A stretch of DNA of 64,000 bases. Origin: Streptomyces neyagawaensis. Lineage in GTDB: Bacteria > Actinomycetota > Actinomycetes > Streptomycetales > Streptomycetaceae. Below are positions 51,389-60,098 of this stretch, piece after piece. The notes under the pieces were generated by a model. The model saw only the letters and a list, made by a program, of their open reading frames with translations, was not told the DNA's origin and searched no databases. Made by a program: the position numbers and the translations under genes. Position 1 is the first letter of the stretch. Each line of letters begins with the position of its first letter. The stretch lies in contig NZ_JAMGBG010000005.1 in the NCBI RefSeq assembly GCF_023516595.1, positions 62,001 to 126,000 on the forward strand. Reading direction: 5' to 3'.

Positions 51389-52697
51389 TCAGGAGCCGGG
51401 CAGCCACAGGTCGGGGCCGAACACCTCGTAGCGGACGGCGCGGGCGGGGACTCCCGCGGCCAGCAGTTGACCGCGCACCGCCCGCATGAAGGGCAGCGGG
51501 CCGCACAGGAACACCGTGGCGTCCCGGGCCAGTTCGATGCCGTCGAGGTCCATCAGACCGCTCCGGAACTCCGCGCCGGCCCGGTCGGACCCGTCGGCCC
51601 GGTCCGCCCCGGCGGCCCGCTCGACCTGTTCGGCTTGCGCGGTCGGCTGGGTCGGCTGGGTCGGCGCCGTCGGCTCGGCCGGTTCGGGGTGCTCGTACCA
51701 GAAGACGGCGCGGGCACCCGGCAGCCGCTCGACGAGCGCACGGGTCTCGGCGCGCAGGGCGTGGTCGGCGGGGGAGCGGTCGGCGTGCAACACCAGCACC
51801 GGGCGGGTCGAGCCGACGGCGACGAGATGCGCCAGGATGCCGGTCATCGGCGTGCAGCCGATGCCCGCGGAGACCAGCACGACCGGGGACCCGGCGTCGG
51901 CCGGACCGTCGAGGAAGACATCGCCGAACGGCGCCGACAGGGGTCAGCTCGTCGCCCGCGGACACCCGCTCGTGCAGCAGGGTGGAGACCTCGCCGTCCG
52001 GCGTGCCCTCCGCCGCGGCGACCCGCTTCACGGTGATCCGCCGCAGACCGTCGCCCGGGTCGGAGGAGAGGCTGTACTGCCGTACCTGGTGCACACCGTC
52101 CGCCAAGCGCACACGGACGCTCACGTACTGGCCGGCCCGGGCCCGCGGCGCGGGTCCCCCGCCGGCGGGGCGCAGCAGGAACGACACCGTGTCCGGGGTC
52201 TCCGTACGGCGCTCGACGACCGTCCACGGCCGCCACACCTCGCCGGGCGTCACGCCCGCGTCCTGGTACAGCCGGGCCTCCCGGCCGATCAGCGCGCCCG
52301 CCATCAGCCAGTACACCTCGTCCCAGGCCGCCGCGACCTCCGGGGTGACGGCGTCACCGAGCACCTCGGCTATCGCGCCGAAGAGGTACTTGTGGACGAT
52401 CGTGTACTGGTCGTCGGTGACCCCGACCGCCGCGTGCTTGTGCGCGATCCGGTCCAGCAGCGTGTCCGGGCGGGTGTCCGGGTCGTCCAGCAGCGCGGTC
52501 GCGAACCCGGCGATCGACCCGGCCAGGGCCCGGCGCTGCGCACCGCTCGCCTGGTTGCCGCGGTTGAACATCCCGTCGAGCAGCTCGGGACGGTCGCGGA
52601 ACATCGCGCCGTAGAAGCGGGCGGTGATCTCGTCGAGCGCTCCGGCGACCGCGGGCAGGGTGGCGCGGACGACGGCGGCGGACTCTTCGGACAGCAT
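51389..52697 (-). pseudogene. Flavohaemoprotein (nitric oxide dioxygenase, Hmp-like), +1 frameshift
   Basis: From ATG 52697 the minus strand encodes a globin domain (RFYGAMFRDRPELLDGMFN; HKHAAVGVTDDQY with proximal-type His) and an FAD domain (AGQYVSVRVRL, VRQYSLSSDPG). In a run of four G (51940-51943, plus strand) one extra base shifts the frame; the correct continuation APFGDVFLDG, LVSAGIGCTPMTGIL and FLCGPLPFM to 51389 lies in the next frame. The NAD domain also has an odd Pro/Thr/Gln-rich insert (about 51615-51690). Either a recent mutation or a sequencing error; without the shift it would be a full NO-detoxifying enzyme. Confidence 0.85.
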
Positions 52698-52820
52698 GAG
52701 GCCTCCCAGGAATGGGCGGAAGGGGTGGGGTCGGGCGCCGTGTCCCCTCAGGGCGCCGGTCTTCTGTGTATCAGGCAACGGACCGCGTTTCGGCGCCGTT
52801 CGCCCGTTACCGGCGACGTG

Positions 52821-52834
52821 GGGACCAATGGCCC
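52821..52834. promoter_or_regulatory. GGGACC-AA-TGGCCC palindrome upstream of the flavohaemoprotein gene
   Basis: One of four GGGNCS-N2-YGGNCC sites in this region; 124 bp upstream of the flavohaemoprotein start. A weaker relative with a 3-base spacer follows at 52876-52890. The pattern resembles the GGGAC...GTCCC boxes of DosR/DevR regulators. Confidence 0.5.
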
Positions 52835-52933
52835 CATCGAGTCGGGAGCATCGGCCCCACGGGTGCGGCCGATGTGGGACCGGGCGGCCCCGGAACGACC
52901 TCCCAAGAGCCCTGTCATGCCGCCGATGCCCGG

Positions 52934-53344
52934 TCAGCGCGTGCCGAGTTCACGGCCCGTGATCATCTCGGACGCGATCCGCACGAAGACCTCGTGCCGT
53001 GCGGGCATCCAGGAGGCGGGGCCGGTGCGGGACAGCCGCTCGTGCTCGACGGGATCGGTCACCACGTCGGCCCGGCCGGTGACGACGACACTCCAGCCGG
53101 ACCGGGTGACCGGGTCGAACTCGTCGCCCTCGAACGCGACGACGACACCGTCGATCGCCCGCACCAGGTCGGAGCCGGCCGACGTGCACAGGACCACGGC
53201 GTCGTCGCCGTCGAGGGCGAAGTTGACCGGCAGCACGGCGGGCAGCGCGCGCCGGGTGTAGACCACCCGCCCGACCGGCACCTTGGCCAGCAGTCTCAGG
53301 CACTCCTGCCGGTCGAGCACGCGGAACGCATCAATCTGAACCAT
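52934..53344 (-). CDS. PPOX-class flavin/pyridoxamine-oxidase-like protein
   Basis: The 136-residue protein (LDRQECLRLLAKVPVGRVVY; LPAVLPVNFALDGDDAVVL; SGWSVVVTGRADVV) is a split-barrel protein of the pyridoxamine 5'-phosphate oxidase superfamily that binds FMN or F420. Members of this type are frequent in DosR-like regulons of actinobacteria. ATG 53344. A perfect GGGCCG-GT-CGGCCC palindrome lies 36 bp upstream. Confidence 0.87.
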   Translation of the reverse strand: MVQIDAFRVLDRQECLRLLAKVPVGRVVYTRRALPAVLPVNFALDGDDAVVLCTSAGSDLVRAIDGVVVAFEGDEFDPVTRSGWSVVVTGRADVVTDPVEHERLSRTGPASWMPARHEVFVRIASEMITGRELGTR

Positions 53345-53379
53345 CAGCCCATCGTCCGTACGACACCCGAACACGGGTA

Positions 53380-53393
53380 GGGCCGGTCGGCCC
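53380..53393. promoter_or_regulatory. GGGCCG-GT-CGGCCC palindrome upstream of the PPOX gene
   Basis: Perfect 6+2+6 palindrome 36 bp before the PPOX start, in promoter position. Matches sites at 54494 and 58538. Confidence 0.55.
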
Positions 53394-53475
53394 GTTCTCC
53401 AGCCCGTCCGGCCGGGGTCGGGGTCGGGGTCGCGCGGGGGCGCCGGGCGCCCCCGTAGAGGCGGCCCGTGTGCGT

Positions 53476-54177
53476 TCAGCCCGGCCGGTGTTCGCCCGGG
53501 GCCGGTCGGTCCAGGTGGGTGGCGAGGACGGCGGCCTGGACGCGGCGTTGGACGCCCAGCTTGGCGAGGAGGCGGGAGATGTGGTTCTTGACGGTCTTCT
53601 CGGACAGGTAGAGCTTCTTGCCGATCTCCCGGTTGGTGAGCCCCTCGCCGATCAGCGCGAGGATGTCCCGCTCCCTCGGCGACAGCGTCGCCAGTTCCGA
53701 CGGCTCGACCGGGCCCGGCGCCGGCTCGGCCCGCAGCGACCGCATCAGCCGGGCGGTGGTCGCGGGGTCCAGCATCGACTGGCCGGAGGCCACCGTACGG
53801 ACCGCGGAGACCAGGTCCGACCCCTTGATCTGCTTGAGGACGTACCCGGAGGCCCCGGCCATGATCGCGTCGAGCAGGGCCTCCTCGTCGTCGAACGACG
53901 TCAGCATCAGACACGTCAGCCCCGGCATCCGGCTGCGCAGCTCACGGCAGACCGAGATGCCGTCGCCGTCCGGCAGCCGCACGTCGAGGACGGCGACGTC
54001 GGGCCGCAGCGCCGGGCCCCGCACCAGAGCCTGCTCGACGGTGCCGGCGTCGCCGATCACCGAGATGTCCGGCTCGGAGTCGAGCAGATCGGCGAGGCCC
54101 CGCCGGACGACCTCGTGATCGTCGAGCAGGAACACCCGGATCGGGTTCTGCTCGGTGAAAGTACGTGGCTCGGACAT
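53476..54177 (-). CDS. NarL/DevR-type response regulator
   Basis: The 233-residue protein has a receiver (VFLLDDHEVVRRGL, acceptor Asp65 in VAVLDVRLPDGDG, conserved Lys in YVLKQIKG) and a LuxR helix-turn-helix (LSPRERDILALIGEGLTNREI, SEKTVKNHISRLL). It resembles DevR/DosR and the Streptomyces OsdR. The likely partner kinase is the two-GAF protein at 60099, 6 kb away. A transposon-like element ends 11 bp before its start codon and separates it from the palindrome at 54494. Confidence 0.92.
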   Translation of the reverse strand: MSEPRTFTEQNPIRVFLLDDHEVVRRGLADLLDSEPDISVIGDAGTVEQALVRGPALRPDVAVLDVRLPDGDGISVCRELRSRMPGLTCLMLTSFDDEEALLDAIMAGASGYVLKQIKGSDLVSAVRTVASGQSMLDPATTARLMRSLRAEPAPGPVEPSELATLSPRERDILALIGEGLTNREIGKKLYLSEKTVKNHISRLLAKLGVQRRVQAAVLATHLDRPAPGEHRPG

Positions 54178-54187
54178 CGTGGCCCCT

Positions 54188-54412
54188 AGGGTCTGTCGTT
54201 TGGATCACGCCTGGGCCGCGGGGTTTGGCACGCGCATCTGCGGCGTTGTCGTCGGTCGCCGACTCCCCCACGCTCGAGCAACCTCGCGCGGGGGGACCCC
54301 CATCGCGTTGACTTCCCTCCTCCGCCTTGCAGTTGCACGCACCAAACCCCGCTCACCGGCGGTCATCAGGATGCCGTAGCCCGAAGTCGGCATGATCCAA
54401 ACGACCGGCCCT
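54188..54412. mobile_element. 225-bp MITE-like element with 20-bp terminal inverted repeats
   Basis: AGGGTCTGTCGTTTGGATCA (54188-54207) and the inverse of AGGGCCGGTCGTTTGGATCA (54393-54412) match at 18 of 20 bases. No transposase is inside. Such short elements with GTCTGTCGTTTGGATCA ends are, to my knowledge, common in Streptomyces and are mobilised by transposases elsewhere. No clear target duplication was found. Confidence 0.8.
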
Positions 54413-54493
54413 CGTTCCCCGGCGAAGAGGACAGATCCAGATCACGGGTCTGCCCATGATGTCGATCATCACGCCGCCGGGCCGCCCGCACTA

Positions 54494-54507
54494 GGGCCGA
54501 TCGGCCC
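54494..54507. promoter_or_regulatory. GGGCCG-AT-CGGCCC palindrome
   Basis: Perfect 14-bp palindrome, 317 bp upstream of the response-regulator start but only about 92 bp if the MITE is subtracted, so it probably was its promoter box. Confidence 0.5.
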
Positions 54508-54823
54508 CCACGAGCGCACCCTCCGCGCGCCGGCGTGCCCGGGCGCCGCGCCAGGGGCCACCGGGTCCGCCGCCCGGGCCGTCCGGCCCAGTCGTCGCGG
54601 CCCTTCGGCATCCGGCGCGACCGGCCGCCGTCGGCGAGGGTGGGGGAGACGAGGTCGAGCGACACCGGGTCGCGGCCCGGCCACGGACGAAAGGGAGCAC
54701 CTCCATGGCCGTACACCAGCACCTGCCCGCACACCAGCACCTCCGGTGAGGGTGACCGTGGTGGCCTGCCTTTCGGAGCGTCGCCGCCGTCAGGAGCATC
54801 GGCGGCGTTCGGAGCGCCGCCGT
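54508..54823. other. Gene-free region between the response-regulator promoter and ppk2
   Basis: No gene could be supported. It contains imperfect direct repeats of GGAGCNTCGGCGGCGTTC type at about 54776-54830, near the ppk2 3' end, which may form a terminator. Confidence 0.4.
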
Positions 54824-55627
54824 TCAGAGTTTCGCCGCGTGGTCCGGGACGTAGGTCCGCAGATCGCGCGGAGGGCGCTGGTAGCCGGTCGACGCGGGAC
54901 GCTCGGGCAGTTCCAGCACCGGCGGCGGGACGTCGTGGTACGGCACGGAGGCCAGCAGGTGGGCGATCATGTTCAGCCGGGCCCGCCGCTTGTCGTCGCT
55001 CTCCACCACGAACCAGCGCGCCTCGGTGATGTCGGTGTGCACCATCATCACGTCCTTGGCCTGCGAGTACGTCTCCCAGCGGGAGATCGACTCCAGGTCC
55101 ATCGGCGACAGCTTCCAGCGCCGCAGCGGATCCTCCAGCCGCTTGCGGAACCGGTCCTGCTGCTCGGTGTCGCTCACCGAGAACCAGTACTTGCGCAGCA
55201 GGATCCCGTCCTCCACCAGCATCCGCTCGAAGATGGGGCACTGTCGCAGGAAAAGTTGGTACTCCTCCTCAGTGCAGAAACCCATCACATGCTCGACCCC
55301 GGCCCGGTTGTACCAGGACCGGTCGAACAGCACGATCTCCCCGGCCGCCGGAAGGTGCTGGATGTACCGCTGGAAGTACCACTGGCCGCGCTCGCGCTCC
55401 GTCGGCTTCGGCAGCGCGGCGATCCGGGCGATGCGCGGGTTCAGATGCTCGGCGACCCGTTTGATCGTGCCGCCCTTGCCGGCCGCGTCCCGCCCCTCGA
55501 AGATCACGACCAGTCGGGCGCCCGTCGTCCGAACCCATTCCTGGAGCTTCGCCAACTCCGTCTGCAGACGCAGCAGTTCCTCTTCGTACGCCGCGCGCGG
55601 CACCCTCGTCGCCTTCTTGCCGGCCAT
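54824..55627 (-). CDS. ppk2: Polyphosphate kinase 2
   Basis: The 267-residue protein has the PPK2 pattern: Walker A in VIFEGRDAAGKGGTIKR, PTERERGQWYFQRYIQHLP, VLFDRSWYNRAGVEHVMGF (Walker B) and RWFVVESDDKRRARLN. It makes or uses nucleotide phosphates with polyphosphate. It is divergent from the phosphoketolase gene with 49 bp between them. Both fit an energy-saving response when respiration is limited. Confidence 0.95.
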   Translation of the reverse strand: MAGKKATRVPRAAYEEELLRLQTELAKLQEWVRTTGARLVVIFEGRDAAGKGGTIKRVAEHLNPRIARIAALPKPTERERGQWYFQRYIQHLPAAGEIVLFDRSWYNRAGVEHVMGFCTEEEYQLFLRQCPIFERMLVEDGILLRKYWFSVSDTEQQDRFRKRLEDPLRRWKLSPMDLESISRWETYSQAKDVMMVHTDITEARWFVVESDDKRRARLNMIAHLLASVPYHDVPPPVLELPERPASTGYQRPPRDLRTYVPDHAAKL

Positions 55628-55676
55628 GCCGCCTCCACCGCCCTATGACCCCCGCCGATGAGTTCCGGAGTCACCC

Positions 55677-58058
55677 ATGACCAAGGTCGAACACCAGAAC
55701 GTCACCGTACTTTCCGACGACGAGCTGCGCACCCTGGACGCCCACTGGAGGGCCGCCAACTACCTGGCCGCCGGACAGATCTACCTGATGGCGAACCCGC
55801 TGCTGACCGAGCCGCTGCGGCCGGAGCACATCAAACCGCGGCTCCTCGGACACTGGGGCACCTCGCCCGGCCTCAACCTCGTGCACACCCACCTCAACCG
55901 TGTGATCAAGGCACGAGGACTGGACGCGCTGTGCGTCTGGGGCCCCGGCCACGGAGGGCCGTCCGTGCTCGCCAACTCCTGGCTGGAGGGCAGCTACAGC
56001 GAGATCTACCCCGACGTCCCGCGGGACGCGCAAGGCATGGAGCGGCTGTTCCGGCAGTTCTCCTTCCCCGGCGGGGTGCCGAGCCATGTCGCCCCGGAGA
56101 CCCCCGGCTCCATCCACGAGGGCGGCGAACTCGGCTACTCGCTGGCCCACGCGTACGGCGCCGCCTTCGACAACCCGGACCTGCTGGTCGCCTGTGTGAT
56201 CGGGGACGGCGAGGCGGAGACCGGGCCGCTGGCGGCCGCCTGGCACTCGAACAAGTTCCTGGACCCGGTGCACGACGGCGCGGTCCTGCCGATCCTCCAC
56301 CTCAACGGCTACAAGATCGCCAACCCGACCGTCCTCGCCCGCCTCCCCGAGAGCGAGTTGGACACCCTCCTGCGCGGCTACGGGCACGTCCCGATCCATG
56401 TCACCGGCGACGACCCGGCGCAGGTGCACCGCGCGATGGCCGCGGCCCTCGACGAGGCCCTCGACCGGATCGCCCTCATGCAGCGCACCGCCCGCGAGGA
56501 CGGCGTCACCGAGCGCGTGCACTGGCCGGTGATCGTCCTGCGCACCCCGAAGGGCTGGACCGGCCCCGCCGAGGTCGACGGGGAGCCCGTCGAGGGAACC
56601 TGGCGCGCCCACCAGGTCCCGCTCGCCGGGGTACGGGAGAACCCGGACCACCTGCGGCAGTTGGAGGCGTGGCTCCGCTCGTACCGGCCGCAGGACCTGT
56701 TCGGCCCCGACGGCCGGCCCGTCCCCGACGTCCTCGCCTGCGTCCCCGAGGGCCCCCGCCGCCTCGGCGCCACCCCGCACGCCAACGGCGGTCTCCTCGT
56801 CCGTGACCTGCCCGTCCGCTCCCTCGACGACTTCGCCGTCCCGGTGGAGAAGCCCGGCACCACCCTCCACGAGCCGACCCGCGTCCTCGGCGGCCTCCTG
56901 GAAGCCGTCATGAACGACACCCGCGCCCGCCGGGACTTCCGCGTCGTCGGCCCGGACGAGACGGCCTCCAACCGGCTCCAGGCCGTCTTCGACGCCAGCG
57001 GCAAGGCATGGCAGGCCGGGATGCTGCCGGTGGACGAGCACCTGGACCGGCACGGCCGGGTACTGGAGATCCTCTCCGAGCACACCTGCCAGGGCTGGTT
57101 GGAGGGCTACCTCCTCACCGGCCGGCACGGCCTGTTCTCCTGCTACGAGGCGTTCGTCCACATCGTCGACTCCATGGTCAACCAGCACATCAAGTGGCTG
57201 CGGACCTCCCGCGAGCTGCCCTGGCGGGCCCCCATCGCCTCCCTCAACTACCTGCTCACCTCCCACGTCTGGCGCCAGGACCACAACGGCTTCTCCCACC
57301 AGGACCCCGGCTTCGTCGACCACGTCCTCAACAAGAGCCCCGAGGTCGTCCGGGTCTATCTGCCGCCGGACGCCAACACCCTGCTGTCCGTCGCGGACCA
57401 CGTCCTGCGCAGCCGGGACTACGTCAACGTCGTCGTGGCCGGCAAGCAGCCCTGCTACGACTGGCTGTCCATGGACGCCGCCCGCGCCCACTGCGCGCGC
57501 GGCGCGGGCATCTGGGACTGGGCCGGCACGGAGAACGGCGGCGAACCCGACGTCGTCCTCGCCTGCGCCGGCGACGTCCCCACGCAGGAGGTGCTGGCCG
57601 CCGCGCAGCTGCTGCGCCGGCACCTTCCCGGACTCGCGGTGCGTGTGGTGAACGTCGTCGACATGACCCGGCTGCTGCCGCGGGAGGAACACCCGCACGG
57701 GATGAGCGACTTCGAGTACGACGGGCTGTTCACCACCGACAAGCCGGTGATCTTCGCCTACCACGGCTACCCGTGGCTGATCCACCGCCTCGCCTACCGC
57801 CGCACCGGCCACCGGAACCTGCACGTCCGCGGCTACAAGGAGTCCGGCACGACGACCACGCCGTTCGACATGGTCGTCCGCAACGACCTCGACCGCTACC
57901 GCCTGGTCATGGACGTCATCGACCGCGTCCCCGGCCTGGCCGTCCGTGCCGCCGCCGTACGGCAGCGGATGGCCGACGCCCGGACCCGCCACCACGCCTG
58001 GATCCGCGAGCACGGCACCGACCTGCCCGAGGTCGCCGACTGGACCTGGAACGCCTGA
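55677..58058 (+). CDS. xfp: Phosphoketolase (Xfp)
   Basis: The 793-residue thiamine-diphosphate enzyme has [38 protein letters not shown] and the ThDP motif [19 protein letters not shown], plus a C-terminal domain ending [13 protein letters not shown]. Full family length. It splits xylulose-5-P (and often fructose-6-P) to acetyl phosphate, giving ATP without respiration. A perfect hairpin starts at its stop codon. Confidence 0.96.
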   Translation: MTKVEHQNVTVLSDDELRTLDAHWRAANYLAAGQIYLMANPLLTEPLRPEHIKPRLLGHWGTSPGLNLVHTHLNRVIKARGLDALCVWGPGHGGPSVLANSWLEGSYSEIYPDVPRDAQGMERLFRQFSFPGGVPSHVAPETPGSIHEGGELGYSLAHAYGAAFDNPDLLVACVIGDGEAETGPLAAAWHSNKFLDPVHDGAVLPILHLNGYKIANPTVLARLPESELDTLLRGYGHVPIHVTGDDPAQVHRAMAAALDEALDRIALMQRTAREDGVTERVHWPVIVLRTPKGWTGPAEVDGEPVEGTWRAHQVPLAGVRENPDHLRQLEAWLRSYRPQDLFGPDGRPVPDVLACVPEGPRRLGATPHANGGLLVRDLPVRSLDDFAVPVEKPGTTLHEPTRVLGGLLEAVMNDTRARRDFRVVGPDETASNRLQAVFDASGKAWQAGMLPVDEHLDRHGRVLEILSEHTCQGWLEGYLLTGRHGLFSCYEAFVHIVDSMVNQHIKWLRTSRELPWRAPIASLNYLLTSHVWRQDHNGFSHQDPGFVDHVLNKSPEVVRVYLPPDANTLLSVADHVLRSRDYVNVVVAGKQPCYDWLSMDAARAHCARGAGIWDWAGTENGGEPDVVLACAGDVPTQEVLAAAQLLRRHLPGLAVRVVNVVDMTRLLPREEHPHGMSDFEYDGLFTTDKPVIFAYHGYPWLIHRLAYRRTGHRNLHVRGYKESGTTTTPFDMVVRNDLDRYRLVMDVIDRVPGLAVRAAAVRQRMADARTRHHAWIREHGTDLPEVADWTWNA

Positions 58059-58107
58059 CGGCCGCGGTCCACCGGGGGAACGCCTCCACCGGTGGACCGC
58101 AGGCCGT
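58058..58107. terminator. Strong hairpin after the phosphoketolase gene
   Basis: 58064-58075 pairs perfectly with 58089-58100, extended by 58058-58063 with 58102-58107 across one bulge: 18 pairs in total. It lies between convergent genes and can serve both. Confidence 0.85.
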
Positions 58108-58123
58108 CGCGTACGCGGGCGGT

Positions 58124-58501
58124 TCAGCGGGCCGCGGCGGGCACCGGGCCCGCCGGCTCCCCGGGCAGCCGGGAACCCACCTCGAACACGTCGGTCAGGC
58201 CGGTGCAGCGCAGCAGCCTCAGGAAGCCGGAGTCGTCGGTGACCAGGCGGAGCCGGCCGTGCTGGTCCCGCGCGCGATTCCGGGCCCGGCACAGCACGCC
58301 GAGCCCGGAGCAGTCGATGAAGTCGACCGGGCGCAGGTCCAGCACCAGGTCGGGGTGGGGACGGGAGGTCAGGGCGTCCAGACGGGCCGCGAGCGCGGGA
58401 GCCGTCACGACGTCTATCTCGCCCCGCAGTGTCACAACGGTCGCGCCGCCGGAGGTGCGGTGCGTGCGGTACGGCGCGGACCCGGTGTCGTTCTCGTCCA
58501 T
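58124..58501 (-). CDS. STAS-domain anti-sigma factor antagonist
   Basis: The 125-residue protein has a single STAS domain (GATVVTLRGEIDVVTAPALAA; LVLDLRPVDFIDCSGLGVLCR), where the Ser of DCSGL is the usual phosphorylation site of SpoIIAA/RsbV-like antagonists. It would release a sigma factor from its anti-sigma kinase. No kinase or sigma gene is adjacent. ATG 58501. Confidence 0.9.
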   Translation of the reverse strand: MDENDTGSAPYRTHRTSGGATVVTLRGEIDVVTAPALAARLDALTSRPHPDLVLDLRPVDFIDCSGLGVLCRARNRARDQHGRLRLVTDDSGFLRLLRCTGLTDVFEVGSRLPGEPAGPVPAAAR

Positions 58502-58537
58502 GAGACGAGACAAGCCCTGGTGACCGGGTCGGCGGTA

Positions 58538-58551
58538 GGGCCGTTCGGTCC
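58538..58551. promoter_or_regulatory. GGGCCG-TT-CGGTCC palindrome between the STAS and alcohol dehydrogenase genes
   Basis: 37 bp upstream of the STAS start and 135 bp upstream of the alcohol dehydrogenase start. One mismatch from a perfect palindrome. A related GGCCCG-AA-CGGGAC is at 58562. Confidence 0.5.
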
Positions 58552-58685
58552 CTCTTGTGCCGGCCCGAACGGGACCGGGGGTCCGCACCGCGGCCCGGGC
58601 GGGCCCGTGCGAGGTTTGACTCCAGCGGACAAGCTGGATGGGTGGGACCTTCCCCGGCACGCCCAGAAGGACGGTGAGGAGCGTC

Positions 58686-59756
58686 ATGAAAGGCTTCGTC
58701 TTCCACGGACCCGGCCAGTCGGCCTGGCAGGACATCCCGGACCCCGCGCTCAAGGACCCGACCGACGCGGTCGTACGGGTCGACGCCGTGACCATCTGCG
58801 GCACGGACCTGCACATCCTCAAGGGCGACGTCCCCGACGTGCGTCCCGGCACGGTCCTCGGGCACGAGGCCGTCGGCGAGATCGTCGAGATCGGCAGCGA
58901 CGTCCGCACCGTACGCCCCGGCGACCGCGTGCTGGTCTCCTGCATCAGCGCTTGCGGCCGCTGCCGCTTCTGCCGGGAGAGCGCCTACGGCCAGTGCAGG
59001 GGCGGCGGGGGCTGGATCCTCGGCCATCTGATCGACGGCACCCAGGCCGAGTACGTCCGCGTCCCCTTCGCCGACCTGTCCGTCCACGTGCTGCCCAGCA
59101 CGGTCGGCAACGAGGACGCCGTGCTCCTCGCGGACATCTTCCCGACCTCCTACGAGGTGGGCGTGCTCAACGGGCACGTGCGGCCCGGGGACACCGTCGC
59201 CGTCGTCGGGGCCGGCCCCATCGGTCTCGCCGCGATCGCCACGGCCCGGCTGTTCGCACCCGAGCGGATCGTCGCCGTGGATCCGGCGGCGTCCCGGCTG
59301 GAGGCCGCCAAGCGGCTCGGCGCCGATGCCGTGGCCGACTCCCGTGAGGACCCCGAGCAGCTCGTCGCCGACCTCACGGACGGGCTCGGCGCCGACGTGG
59401 TCATCGAGGCGGTCGGTCTGCCGGAGAGCTTCGAGGCGTGCACCCGCATGGTGCGCCCCGGCGGCCACGTGGCCAACGTCGGCGTGCACGGCAAGCCCGC
59501 CGTGCTCCACCTCGAAGACCTGTGGATCAAGAACGTCACCCTCACCACCGGCCTGGTCGACACCAGTTCCACCCCCACGCTGCTGCGCATGGCCGCCGCC
59601 GGGCGCCTGCCCACCGCGGACCTGGTCACCCACACGTTCCCGCTGCACCACATGGAGGAGGCGTACGACGTCTTCGGCCGCGCCGCCGACACCGGAGCCC
59701 TGAAGGTGGTACTCGGCGACCTGCCGCACCGGGAGGTCTCCGTCCGCGCGGCCTGA
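58686..59756 (+). CDS. Zinc-dependent alcohol dehydrogenase
   Basis: The 356-residue medium-chain dehydrogenase has the catalytic zinc site CGTDLHI...GHEAVGEI, a structural-zinc region (CISACGRCRFC with further Cys), and the NAD site VAVVGAGPIGLAAI. ATG 58686 is preceded by GAGGAG; an upstream in-frame start lacks support. Probably acts in aldehyde/alcohol disposal during fermentation-like metabolism, together with the phosphoketolase. Confidence 0.92.
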   Translation: MKGFVFHGPGQSAWQDIPDPALKDPTDAVVRVDAVTICGTDLHILKGDVPDVRPGTVLGHEAVGEIVEIGSDVRTVRPGDRVLVSCISACGRCRFCRESAYGQCRGGGGWILGHLIDGTQAEYVRVPFADLSVHVLPSTVGNEDAVLLADIFPTSYEVGVLNGHVRPGDTVAVVGAGPIGLAAIATARLFAPERIVAVDPAASRLEAAKRLGADAVADSREDPEQLVADLTDGLGADVVIEAVGLPESFEACTRMVRPGGHVANVGVHGKPAVLHLEDLWIKNVTLTTGLVDTSSTPTLLRMAAAGRLPTADLVTHTFPLHHMEEAYDVFGRAADTGALKVVLGDLPHREVSVRAA

Positions 59757-59837
59757 CGCCAGTCAGCACTGCCCCTCGGCGCCGACGTGGCCTCGGCGTC
59801 GGCCCATCCGGTGCCGCCCTCGCGGCGGCGTACACGC

Positions 59838-59881
59838 GGAACGGAGCGACACCGCGGGGGATCGGTGCCGCTCCTCGTTCC
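59838..59881. terminator. Imperfect 17-bp hairpin downstream of the alcohol dehydrogenase gene
   Basis: 59838-59854 pairs with 59863-59881 with two small bulges. Located 82 bp after the stop codon. The remaining gap to the kinase start at 60099 contains no gene; a GGCC-N12-GGCC partial inverted repeat is seen at about 60028-60047. Confidence 0.6.
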
Positions 59882-60098
59882 ATTGTCCCTCCGACCCCAC
59901 CCGTCCCGCAGGGGCCGAAGGTCCCGACCTCGGGGACCGCCCCGGCGCCGTCCGCTGCCCTTCGCCGCAGGCCGAGCTGCCCGCCCGGTCCCCGCCGGGT
60001 CGGCCGGATTCGCTACCGTGCCACGCGGCCGACCATTACGTTGGCCACAGGGCCGGACCGGTGGGGTCCGTCGGACAGGGGACCGGAGGAACCGTCAG

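Noticed and set aside
54413..54823. Universal-stress-protein or CBS remnant expected in hypoxia islands
   Set aside because: No frame shows the family motifs.
55671..59729. A 1352-codon open frame on the minus strand
   Set aside because: It is antisense to phosphoketolase, spans several genes and has Gly/Val/Asp/Gln-rich shadow composition typical of high-GC opposite frames.
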